DNA of 64,000 nt. It comes from Acanthaster planci. Taxonomy: Eukaryota > Echinodermata > Asteroidea > Valvatida > Acanthasteridae. How positions within the stretch are numbered: the first letter of the stretch is position 1; each line of letters opens with the position of its first letter. The stretch spans positions 2,630,647-2,694,646 of the forward strand of contig NW_019091359.1 of the NCBI RefSeq assembly GCF_001949145.1, written 5' to 3'. Below, in pieces: positions 25,068 to 35,408 of this stretch. The notes beneath the pieces are model-generated. The model was given only the letters and a program-made list of their open reading frames with translations. It did no database searches and was not told where the DNA came from. A program made the position numbers and the translations under genes.

Positions 25068-25576
25068 CTATAAAGGGCCACTCATGGCCGGAAAAGCAAC
25101 TCCCGAGTCGGAAGTGATGACTACATAACACTCGGCAAGAAATGAGAGGCAAATTTCTCCAGTGATGAAAGGCTCACTGGATGTAACGGTGTAGTCTCCT
25201 TTCATGTACCGTAGGCGGGGCGAAGTCGGTCTCATATTGGCCGAGTTGCAGAAGGGGAAGTAGTGATCTTGACGGGGGTCGGCTGAGCAGGTACATGTAC
25301 ATGCATGTAGTCTGGAAAGGTGGATGATGAGGATGGTGTAGAAATCAACAGCTCCTTCGCAAAGTTCAATCAATGGGCAAGGTCACAGATTGGGGGTGCC
25401 TCACCAATAGAAGCAGCAAGTGTTCCAAACGAAATCCCACGTGTCAAACCTACTTTTTCTCCTTCAAACAAAAATACTGTTGGTGTAATTATGCGATACT
25501 GTAAAACATGGCACTGTGGGCACTTTTTTCCTCTGAGGTTCTTTTGAGCAACGCTTGCAGAACTGCCAATCAGCAC
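25068..25576 (-). other. Weak coding-like block with one frame break
   Basis: On the minus strand, a frame ending ...GEAPPICDLAH then stop overlaps another frame that starts around IELCEGAVDFYTILIIHLSR and runs to a stop after VAFPAMSGPL. The two would join with a single-base shift near 25370. There is no known domain. The plus strand is also open here, so the signal may be spurious. It lies between two X-box motifs. Confidence 0.2.
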
Positions 25577-25698
25577 AGTCCCTGTAACTTCCTAATGACA
25601 TGCAGATTTACACCACACATCAGCAATTTTGAAGGCTCTCTGCCATTCAACGGTGTCATTCCTGGCTCTAATGGATTCCCAGGTTATTCAGCATCCAG

Positions 25699-25712
25699 GT
25701 TACCCTGGCAAC
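25699..25712. promoter_or_regulatory. RFX-type X-box motif (GTTACCCTGGCAAC)
   Basis: A second perfect match to GTNRCC-N2-RGYAAC, 729 bases from the first. No associated transcription start is visible. Confidence 0.4.
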
Positions 25713-26592
25713 AGCAATAATTACAGTCTGGCATGGTTGTTCATTCACTAGGCATGGCAGCCAGTAATGAATGTGACAGTTCTAGTCCCTGATGTGGGTA
25801 CTGTATCGCAGCTATCTATAAAAGCTCGTACAATCCATCTTCAAGCGTACTCCACTTGCACACAACAGGAAGATGCTTAGTAGATGTAAATTATGAAAGT
25901 AAATGACGAGCCTCTGTTGTATTGCGCTCTGGTTTTTATCAGGCTGTAAGCAGTATCTTAATGGCCCGTGATATACACATGATTGCAATTACCACAGGAT
26001 CAATATTGTGTTTAGAAACCTGGGGTGTGGCTTGTGCGGTGGTGGCTTTCTAGCGCGTAACGAGAGGTTGCATGACTTGATAGCAAGCAGGCTTGGAGGA
26101 GCAAAAGCTAAACTACAACCGAAGCTTGTAGACTCAGGCTAAAATTTGGGGATCCACTGGCAAAACTTTTTGGGGGGGGGCGCAATGGGTCAGGCTTTCC
26201 AGCATTCCATCAGAAACATTAAGGTTCTTGAAACACTTGGGTGTCATCAAATCAAATAATTTCCACATTCCAAGGAGATCCATGGTAAAGATGCAAAAAG
26301 TGTTGATAAGTCAGGAGAGGGATTTCTGAACATATCTGAAGAGTCTGGACGAAGTGGTGGCAAACAATCATATTCAAAAACTTTCCAAGGCACTCCCCCC
26401 CCAAACCATAAGTTTTTCACCAATGCCAATTTTTTTGAAAGCAAGTTGCTCAAGGAGGGCTCCAACTGAATGACATGCATGACGCTGGTTTCCACAACAC
26501 CAGTGAGGTAGGATTTCCAAATCAGTATGCCGGTAAAATATTCCATAACTGTAATTCTTTTCCGTCAATTGAAGTACATGTATTTTAACATT

Positions 26593-26918
26593 NNNNNNNN
26601 NNNNNNNNNNNNNNNNNNNNNNNNNNNNNNNNNNNNNNNNNNNNNNNNNNNNNNNNNNNNNNNNNNNNNNNNNNNNNNNNNNNNNNNNNNNNNNNNNNNN
26701 NNNNNNNNNNNNNNNNNNNNNNNNNNNNNNNNNNNNNNNNNNNNNNNNNNNNNNNNNNNNNNNNNNNNNNNNNNNNNNNNNNNNNNNNNNNNNNNNNNNN
26801 NNNNNNNNNNNNNNNNNNNNNNNNNNNNNNNNNNNNNNNNNNNNNNNNNNNNNNNNNNNNNNNNNNNNNNNNNNNNNNNNNNNNNNNNNNNNNNNNNNNN
26901 NNNNNNNNNNNNNNNNNN
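26593..26918. other. Assembly gap (326 N)
   Basis: A run of n. Anything crossing it cannot be read. Confidence 1.
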
Positions 26919-27806
26919 TCATGTTTTCCAACAATTGATGAGAGTTTACACAGAATCAGGAATTCAGGACAGTCGGTTGGTGCATGCATACTATGAAAGC
27001 TGCTATAAGCTCAGTTTGGGGAGGAAAATACCGATTTAACTCTACTAAGACAGTAGAGAAAAGCATCTTCTCTCCAACACCGCTCCACATGTTTGTTGCA
27101 CAGTACCCAGTAGTAACGTTGGAGAATTTGCAGCAAAAATCCTTAAAACTTAAACTTAAAACTTACTGTCTCTAAGTACTCAAACCAATGCAAAAAAAAA
27201 TGCACTGATCAAATTTCAGTAACTAGGTGACAGTTTGTGCTTGACAAATATTCGATTTGTTCCGAGCAACTGCATTCTAAAATCTACATGTGCAATCATA
27301 CAGAAAATACTAACTACATTTACATTACTGATTTGCTTTATGCATGTTGCATCACAGAGTCAAAATTATCCAAACTTTATGAAATCATGTACATGTTGGA
27401 GAAATAAACTGAGAATTGAATCTTTGTAGCTCGCTTTTTTTTTCACTTGATGGAGGTCATTTTAAATCTAAAGCAAAAAGTTGAGCTATTTTAATATATT
27501 TGTGTTGATTTTGTGCATATGATTACAAAGGACTCGATTCCTAATGTTAAAAGCATTCAGAGTATAGCCAGTTAATAATTTCAAGAGCATGAATTTGAAA
27601 AGCATTTAAACAAAGCTAAAATTTAACTTTTCTGCACAAACAGGCCTATACACGATGCAAAGAAGTTTTAAATGTGAAAAATATTTGTTTAAAACCACAC
27701 GAAACAAGCTAGTAAACTAAAGCAGACACTTTCTTAAACAGGCAAACAAGCTGTCAACAACATTCTCATTTAATTCAGTCTTGGGTGGAGGGGGTCGGCA
27801 TAATGA
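26919..27806. other. Region downstream of the RBM15-like gene
   Basis: AT-rich sequence, probably the 3' UTR of the minus-strand RBM15-like gene in its upper part. On the minus strand, ATTAAA occurs near 27770 and 27488; no AATAAA was seen. Nothing else recognised. Confidence 0.4.
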
Positions 27807-30176
27807 CTATGCAGCTCCGCGTAGGATAACCACCACAAGATGATCCTCATTAAGTGCGTCTGCACTCAGACCGGGCACATACCGCAAAAGCTGTTTCTGG
27901 GAGAACTCGCAAGGAGGGAAAGCATGGAGAACACCGTAATCTTTCACTGATCCCGGCGACACCGGTAAGCTGATGATGCCAGCCGCCTGCTTCTGCTGCA
28001 GGTAGGAGACCAGGTTGCGCAGGGCACGCAGCTGGGTGCCAGCGGGGATACCCTCCTGAGAAGACCCCGGAAGGGACAGCAGCAAGCAGTGGCCGGCAGA
28101 GCCAGCATCTGTAATCCTCTTGCCGACCTCGTCCAGCTTAGGCTGGTCCAGGCGAAGACGCTGGGTGATCCGCAACGGTGATTCCTCGCTGGCTCCACCC
28201 ACTGGCAGCAGGTTCTCAGCAACAGACAAATCACCGCCAATGAAGTACATGGCAGTCGCAAAGGCACTATTTTTCAGGACAATGTGGCTCTGCCAACTCT
28301 GTGGGAAGTACTTCACAAGATCAATGAGGCTGTCGTACTTTTCCGATTTCCTACTCTCCTGCTTTGAACTGTATCCTCTGTCTGACGTCCTCCTATCATT
28401 GCGATAGCCATCACCATCACGTCTTTCGTTATCATCACTGTAACGTTTTCTGCTGTGGTACTCGGAGGTGTCAGTGTTGCCCATTGCTGCCCTCTCTGGC
28501 GAGTCAAAGCTTCCATCAAACCTACGATCCACTCCAGTACTGCCACTATCTGGAGACCGACGCTTCTTGAAAGGTCTTCCTCTGTCAGACGGACGGTCTC
28601 TGATGAAATCAACACCTGGAGATGCCTGACGCTTACGTCGGTTGTCTTGCCCACGAGAATTAAACTGCTTGGCTCCGCCGTCCGAGTTTCTGCGGCTCCA
28701 ATCAGGATCACCACGGTTGTCATCTTGCCAGTTGGCAGCACGGCGGTTAACATCACCACGGTAGCCTGCCCCATCTGATCCTTGCCACTGGTCACTACGC
28801 CCACTCTCACGATACTGCGGGGTCGGAGAATAATCCCGGCGGTAATCACGGCCCTGGTTGTAACGATTGTTGTAACCACTACCATCATCTCTGAGTTGTC
28901 TCCGAGGGGGTGAATGCACTGCATAAGGCCTGCTACTCCCAGTATCTGGATCTGCAAAATCAACACGGAGACGACGATTTGGGCCACCCAGAGGAAACCC
29001 TCTCATATTTGATGCTGCAGCCTGTGCTGCTTCCAAGGTTTCATACTGGATGTAGGCATAGTCGTCCCCCTTGAAGTAATCAATCTTGCGAATGGCTCCA
29101 AAGCGATCAAATTCATGTTCCAAAACTCCCAAGGAGACCCAGGGCCCAAGACCCCCTACCCATAAACGCGTTGTTGGTGACAGCTTGCCATAACCTGTTT
29201 TGGCCTGGTTCCTACCAATGTACTGACCAGACATTGACACCATGGCCTTATGGGCCATGTCAAGATTCAAAAACCTAACAAATGCAAAAGGATTTCCCTG
29301 GCCACGGGGTGGGTATTTGATATCTACATCTTCCACAATGCCATACCGCTCAAAAGCATGCCTCAGATCACCGTCCTGAATTCCTTCTTCTAAATTTCCA
29401 ACAAAAACAGTGCGCGTTGCTTTGGGATCATCTTCAGGCAGAAGCAACAAATCTCGTTCACGGTCATGACGTTCACGTTCACGTGACTGGTAGGTATCAC
29501 CATAAGGTCTTCGGTTGTCATACTGATTATCTCTATCCCTGCCTCCGGGACCATCCCGCCCCATATTTCTGTTTTGCTGGCGCCGCCCACCCATGGGCTC
29601 CTGGCTCTGTCTTCCAGGGTAGCCTTGGTCTGGAGAAATACTCCTTCGTCTGAAAACACTATCAATTCGCAATGGCTTGGCAAAAAGTGTTAAGCGATCT
29701 CCTTTGGCCTGTTTGGCATCACGTGCCTGCTCCGAGTTACGATAATTAACAAAAGCGAACCTCTCGTCCCCACTGTATGCCACCCGCACATTCACCTCCC
29801 CAAACTTTTTGAATTCATGAAACAGGGCATCCTTGATTGCCATATCTGACACATGGGAAGGGAAATTGCTGACACGCAAGCTTGAGTATCTTGGCTCCTT
29901 GTCATGCTTGTCAAATTGGCCACTGTAGCGATGGTCGCCGGGGTAAGGTTCTCTGCCACCGTCACGCTCATGATCGCTGCGGCTCGAACGCTTCCCGCCG
30001 TCTCTATCTCTCCGGCGCTCTTCCTTTTCCAGACTGCGCGACCGGCCCGCTTTGTTACCTCCCCTACCTTCATAACGGTCGTTTCCAGGGCTCATTCTGT
30101 CTCTTGAGATGGAGTGCCTCACCTCTGGGCTTCCCCTTGTCCACTTCGGCGTGTCTTTACTTGATTGGTGCCTCAT
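27807..30176 (-). CDS. RBM15: RBM15/Spenito-like RNA-binding protein (three RRMs + SPOC)
   Basis: A single uninterrupted frame of 789 residues. The order is that of small Spen-family proteins (RBM15, RBM15B, fly Spenito). An RS/RD/RE-rich N-terminus (1-95) leads into RRM1 (about 98-175, LRVSNFP and RFAFVNY), an Arg/Gly-rich linker, RRM2 (about 255-331, RTVFVGNL and FAFVRF) and RRM3 (about 336-408, RLWVGGL and YAYIQY). An Arg/Asp/Tyr-rich disordered region (410-612) with KKRR-type basic patches follows, then a SPOC domain (about 615-787, WQSHIVLKNSAF through HLVVVILRG). Known roles of the family are recruiting the m6A methyltransferase complex to RNA and influencing splicing and nuclear export, so nuclear action is expected. 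At 789 residues it is a little shorter than human RBM15. The start at 30176 is the first ATG of the frame with the full charged N-terminus. It lies opposite to, and about 9.5 kb from, the kinase gene. Confidence 0.95.
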   Translation of the reverse strand: MRHQSSKDTPKWTRGSPEVRHSISRDRMSPGNDRYEGRGGNKAGRSRSLEKEERRRDRDGGKRSSRSDHERDGGREPYPGDHRYSGQFDKHDKEPRYSSLRVSNFPSHVSDMAIKDALFHEFKKFGEVNVRVAYSGDERFAFVNYRNSEQARDAKQAKGDRLTLFAKPLRIDSVFRRRSISPDQGYPGRQSQEPMGGRRQQNRNMGRDGPGGRDRDNQYDNRRPYGDTYQSRERERHDRERDLLLLPEDDPKATRTVFVGNLEEGIQDGDLRHAFERYGIVEDVDIKYPPRGQGNPFAFVRFLNLDMAHKAMVSMSGQYIGRNQAKTGYGKLSPTTRLWVGGLGPWVSLGVLEHEFDRFGAIRKIDYFKGDDYAYIQYETLEAAQAAASNMRGFPLGGPNRRLRVDFADPDTGSSRPYAVHSPPRRQLRDDGSGYNNRYNQGRDYRRDYSPTPQYRESGRSDQWQGSDGAGYRGDVNRRAANWQDDNRGDPDWSRRNSDGGAKQFNSRGQDNRRKRQASPGVDFIRDRPSDRGRPFKKRRSPDSGSTGVDRRFDGSFDSPERAAMGNTDTSEYHSRKRYSDDNERRDGDGYRNDRRTSDRGYSSKQESRKSEKYDSLIDLVKYFPQSWQSHIVLKNSAFATAMYFIGGDLSVAENLLPVGGASEESPLRITQRLRLDQPKLDEVGKRITDAGSAGHCLLLSLPGSSQEGIPAGTQLRALRNLVSYLQQKQAAGIISLPVSPGSVKDYGVLHAFPPCEFSQKQLLRYVPGLSADALNEDHLVVVILRGAA

Positions 30177-30229
30177 TTGTTCGGATAGTTGAATTAAGTG
30201 CGTTTAATTCACCTACTGTTGCCAGCAGC

Positions 30230-30262
30230 TCAGGAAAATCGTGAAACCCCACTTGTCGCCAT
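30230..30262 (-). promoter_or_regulatory. Possible short upstream ORF before RBM15-like gene
   Basis: An ATG in an AATATGGCG context opens a 10-codon frame (MATSGVSRFS) ending in TGA, 53 bases before the main ATG. If it lies in the 5' UTR it could damp translation. The transcription start is unknown, so this is tentative. Confidence 0.3.
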
Positions 30263-30679
30263 ATTGTTACTAAAGTAAAGAGACTGCTGCCTATTCAACA
30301 AGTTTAGACTGTATATAGATTTGTGCTGGTAGAGGCCTGGGTACATGTCTAAATCTTAAAAAAGGTGCAACCGCGGCTCTTTTGCGCTGGCTATTCATAC
30401 AGCTGTGCCGTTAACAAAGCGCCGAAAACGCAAGCAGTTACATTGTAAGTTGACACACTGTATTCCCCTGGCTTTCATTTTCAAATTGGACTCCAGATGC
30501 AGTTTCAGAGAGACTAAAAAGACTTTTTTAAGTACAGTGAGTAACACACAGGCATACCCTTCACTTTCCCAGATAGGCTTTTGGAAAAATCTATAACCGC
30601 AAAATAGCTATTTACACGATCATCAATCAACAACATTTGTGTCACCGTGACATCATCTATAATAGGATTACATCTAGAT

Positions 30680-30840
30680 TTTAATTATTATTATTGTTAT
30701 TATTTATTCATGCCAAAAATTCAATATACATCACAAGCAAGATGGGCATAGGGGAGACAAAAGTAATACGGAATCACTGTGGTCACAGACCTGTCTCCCC
30801 ACATCAAGATGTGGGAAATTAACAAATTAATAAAATAAGT
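30680..30840 (-). mobile_element. Possible non-LTR retrotransposon 3' end
   Basis: Read on the minus strand, sequence resembling a LINE tail ends in an (AAT/AAC)n microsatellite (aataaataataacaataata). CR1- and RTE-like elements often end this way. No reverse transcriptase frame is next to it, so it would be a short 5'-truncated remnant. Confidence 0.35.
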
Positions 30841-33688
30841 ATACTGTATATACATGTACATGTAAAAACACTGAACATGAAGACATTAAGAATAAATTTT
30901 AAAAAACACACATTCAAAAATACTTTATGGCACTGAGTGTAATTCATAGGTAAGTCAGATAATATCAATAATAGCACAGTGTTTAAGCTTAACCAAAGAA
31001 GAAATAAATGATTATGCCAACACGGAGGAAAATGGTGAAGCAATGCTTGTGTACCTTTCCCTTAGACAAATAAAACTCAGTCGAGACGAGTAACAAGTAG
31101 ATATGAATGCCCCACAAAACCTTTTCTTTTTAAATTCAAAGTTAAAACCTAAAAATTCAAGTTAGTGTAATACCAAACATATCCACCTATTACTACATAA
31201 AAAACTTCCGTTTTGAGAATAAGCTTGAAGACTGACGTACCATTTCGTCCGTTGGCTAGGAATATTGTAAAAAAAAAAATAGATCAGATCATGAGCATGG
31301 ATGAGTTCTGTGCTTTGTGAAAATGGGGTTAGCATATTACACAGAATCGCTTTGTTGTAGTTGGGTACGGTTAGGACGTAACATACCAGTGAGGTAGCGG
31401 CGCAATGCATATATTTTAATTCATGGGGAGCTCGGAAATCACCTTACCCCAGTCCTTCCCGTTCTCAAGCTTAACCACACACCCCTCCGAGGTGTCTGGC
31501 TCTCCCTTTGGCAGAAAAAGTCTAGCAGGTAGGGTCTATGGCAAGTACTAAAGCTGCTCATCGCAAGTCAGTCCGATTTTTTTCAACTTTGATAATCGTT
31601 GACGTGACTAAGGGGGAAAGTTTTAGGGGAACGGTGTCTATACGCCATAGAAGAATAACAGAATCCCCTCCTAGCTTACGCCAAATACGCCATGGTATAG
31701 TGGACGCACGCAGGCTACTCCACCGTGACTAGATATCCATCGGAATGATGTTCCGATTGTAATGATGAGGTTTGCGATCAGACTTCTATTGACTCGTGTA
31801 CTACTACTAGTAAGTTCCCTTATGAGCGGAATGTTGGTGCAAGTTGGTTATAAATAGACGGTGGCTCGAGATGCGGCTAGACCGAAACAAGGAACATGTA
31901 CATGTACGTCCTTTATTCACCGGGCAGCTCTGCGAATAGCTTTTAGCACTGCGCTCTTTTATTTATAGAAGTTGTATTCTTCCGCAGTAACTTAGAAAAC
32001 AATTTCACAAATTTTCCACAAAACAAATGATTTCCCGATTTTTAGGTGAATGCTATTTATAAATGTGTGTAGATTGGTGGAAATCAAAAGGAGTCTAAAT
32101 GCAATAATCATGAATAAAAATAAACATGAGAACTACTTTTGTCTAGAGATGCATAATGACTGCTTCGTACTCCAGCTCCTAGTCTGGTGCGACTTTGCCC
32201 GTTATGGTTGGATCACGTGTTCGAAATCTTTCAAGTGTACAAGGATGGGAGACTGGAACCAGACAATGTACATCCGTGTCACGCGTATCGTGTCATCCGC
32301 GTGAATCACTGAACTGATATGTGTGCAATGATGATGACGATCATGACATCGTTTGGTTGTATGTACATGTAAACCTCCGTAATTTTCCAGTCTTGGTAAG
32401 CGGCCGGTAGATTTGCTAACGTTAGATTTGCTGCTGTATCCTCAGTAAATCCTCCATTTAGCGCTCCCTCCCTTTTTGGTTGGAACTTTATCGTCAGATG
32501 GTGAAACTCCAAGAGTTTTTCTAAATTCTAGCTTTCGTCTGCACGTCTGGTTGCTTTATTGTTTTGTTTTGTGCAACGTTATTTCACAAAACTGTGTAAC
32601 TTAGCTTTTAGCTGAGCTGAGGTTCGCGCGAGGCATTTCGTGGAAAAGTGGTGAAATCAACTGCTATAAATAGACATTTGTTCGTCTGCTGTGCCTGCAA
32701 CGGATCTCAGACAAATCTCAAAGAGAAAATGGATGCCTTTTCCTGGTTGAGGTTAGTTTCTAGTTGGCAAGATTGTAGCCCTAGTTTTCCCTCATCAGCA
32801 TGCCATTATCAGATAATTAACATGATTAATATTTCATTATTTGAATGCATGTAAATAGGCCTATTGAGTGTTCCATTTATTTTGTTTATGTTCATAACAA
32901 TTGCCATTTGTAACTAAAAGCATGAAAAGTTGACTGCAAAAATGTAGGAAACTACATTTATCTGAATACCACTTTTTGCTGTGTGTGTGACTGGAGATTG
33001 TTTAAGGTCCCCCGAGTTACTTTTAGTTTTCACATTACTAATAATTAAAGGTTGGCCCTGAAAGAGAGTAGTTAGTCGATGTCTCTTGATTGTCCTGACC
33101 CTATTTGGGTTACATTTGGAAGAGTAAATCAGAATAAAAAAAATGCAACTTTCTTACCTATGTCAATGTAAGTGGATGCGCGGTCAACTTGACACACGCA
33201 CATGGCAGACTTTGTGGGTCATGCTACATCATGTAGCGTCAATGAGAGTCAACAGAGCATCAACAAGTTATTCAAGCACATTTATGCAATTTTTTTTTTG
33301 AATTTTCAGTATTAGACTTTTACATACATGTATCTTGTTCAATATATCATATTTATCTGAAATACTTGAGTGTTGAAATTAGAGTGACAAAGTCGGGCAT
33401 GGTCGTGTAGTCTGACTGGCCGCCATCTTCTCTTCGCGTGGACGGCAGAGTAAAATTTACATTTTTCTGTGTGAACCTGGAAGCGAATTCAGTTTAAACT
33501 TTTCTTACACAGTGGCATGTATTAGAGTCTCTGAAATATGATAAAAACAATTTAAAATCTTTAGAGGGTATTTTCAAGTTGTTAACGCTTTTTTTGACGC
33601 TACTTGTGTGTGGTGATGCTTGTTCATACTTATTGACGCTAAAGAGCATGACCAGACTGTGTGACCTTTGGCTGTTTGCTTCAATACT

Positions 33689-33939
33689 CTTACTCCCTAA
33701 TCTGCATTTTCAACCAATCAGAGATCCACTTTCTAAGGAACCTTGCCAGTAACCAATAAGAGACACTCTACCAAGCAGGTTTTACATCACTATGTGGACG
33801 CGTGTGTGCCCCATCTGGCTGTAATCTTAAATCTTCTTACTTCCTAATCACCTCATCTCAACCAATCAGAGATCAGCTTTCTCATTAAACTTTTCAGTTA
33901 CCAATCAGAGACACTCTACCAAGCACGTTTTAACATCAT
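33689..33939. repeat. Tandem duplication (147-bp period) with CCAATCAGAG motifs
   Basis: Two copies begin CTTACTCCCTAATC and CTTACTTCCTAATC. They share CAACCAATCAGAGATC and GAGACACTCTACCAAGCA. Each copy carries two CCAAT(C/A)AGAG or CCAATAAGAG motifs, giving four CCAAT-box-like sites in about 210 bases. Confidence 0.75.
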
Positions 33940-34226
33940 TGCCATGTTTATTTTCAGTGGATGCGTCCACGGTCTAGGTCGATGAGGTTGTGTTTACCCC
34001 ATAATTTCCCTCAAAAATCAAAACCCTTCCCTCTTTCTACAAAATTGATGCTGCAGTTTGACGAAATAATGTCATTGTCATCTACATGTAGTTAGGTGAT
34101 TCTGAAAGCTTAAATTTGATTCTTCCTTCTGCAAGTACTTGTATATGAAACGGGTCTCGAAATATACAAACACCGGGTGTGTTGGTAGTGGCAGCCCAAT
34201 CGTGCCCACATGTCACACAGCGACAG

Positions 34227-35408
34227 TACAGTCGACATTCAGTAATACGAGCTCGGTTTAGACGAGCATATTTGGCAGTCCCGACTGAATTGTGCACATT
34301 ACTATGAGGGAAAAAAATGTGTAATACGAGCTCGGATGTTGAGATTTCGGTTAAGACGAGCACTTTTTGTGCACTGGCCGAGTGCAAATCTATCTGTCTC
34401 TTTAACACAAGCTTTTTGAAAGCAACTTGTCAATCAGCCAGTCTATTCAATTTTGAAAAGCGCTTCCGTAATTTATACATGTGCAGTATAACAGCACTGT
34501 GGTTTTCCCTCACGAGAGACGAACAATGGGCGTTCGCGGTTCTCGTACCTAATGTAGAAATTCGGTGTGTCGGCTCAACGCCTGAACACAAGCAAGTGCC
34601 GCCAAAAGTGCGACAGTATGTAGGACAGTGGTGAACAAAAGAAATCTTTTGTTTGATTCCCCCGCCCCCCAAAAATTCCCAAAGTCGTAACAGGAAACTA
34701 AACACCGTAACCAAACACCCGGCCCGAAAACTGCCCACCCTCCGTCTAAAAATCTTTACCCGCTTTTTTGACATTTCTATGAATTCTCAATTTAAGAAAA
34801 TCATGACTAAACCGTGATTTTCAGTCCAAAAATGTTTAAGAAAATAACAACCACAAGTTTTGAAGAAAAAAATGTATCCCTCGCTAATAATTTGTCACCA
34901 AACCCACACGCCTTTCCAAAGTAAAATCCGATATTCGCCCTCTGCTTTCCACACCACCAATAGCTGGTTTCCTCACATTTTTATGTGCAACAAGCACAGC
35001 TCTGGTGTTGGTTACCAACTAAAATTTTAATGTAGTTAAGTGCGTGTATGTGGATCTCATCACGGCGCGCGGGGCCGGGGACATGTTGCTCTGAATCGAC
35101 ATGACTGGTGGAAATTCCACTTTCTCCATTCTTACATTTTGTAACTATCTTTATTACAAGTCTTTATTCATTAAACTATATCACACTTTCATAAACAAGC
35201 TTTTTTCAAATCAAATTCATGTAAAAAAACGATACTATGTGCCTTTAAACAAAAAGTTATGCACACTTTTACATGTAGTTGTATGCATGTATGCTTTATG
35301 TACGGTCGATTGGTGATACATACTGTACGTCAAGCAGGACGGCAGCTAATTTAATACGAGCTAATTTAGTAAGTCCCAAGGTCCTCGTATTAACGAGAGT
35401 CGACTGTA
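34227..35408. mobile_element. pogo/Tigger-like non-autonomous DNA transposon
   Basis: It is flanked by TA on both sides. The left end is CAGTCGACATTCAGTAATAC; the right end, reverse-complemented, is CAGTCGACTCTCGTTAATAC. TA target sites and CAGTCGAC-like ends fit the Tc1/mariner-pogo group. A second AATACGAGCTCGG word lies inside the left end. No transposase domain is recognisable in the 1.18 kb. Confidence 0.65.

Larger units (their letters stand above)
18673..26592. other. Non-coding region rich in ACATGT palindromes
   Basis: About 7.9 kb with no exon I can support. It holds a MITE (18771-18982), a dispersed repeat (20850-21000), many TACATGTA/ACATGTAC words, weak coding-like blocks on the minus strand (23.6-25.6 kb) and two X-box motifs (24970 and 25699). 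Confidence 0.5.

Noticed and set aside
26374-27039. Long open frames across the first gap
   Set aside because: They are open only because of the N run; the readable ends are short.
28313-28987. Second minus-strand open frame inside the RBM15-like gene
   Set aside because: It is a shadow frame; the 789-codon frame holds all RRM and SPOC motifs.
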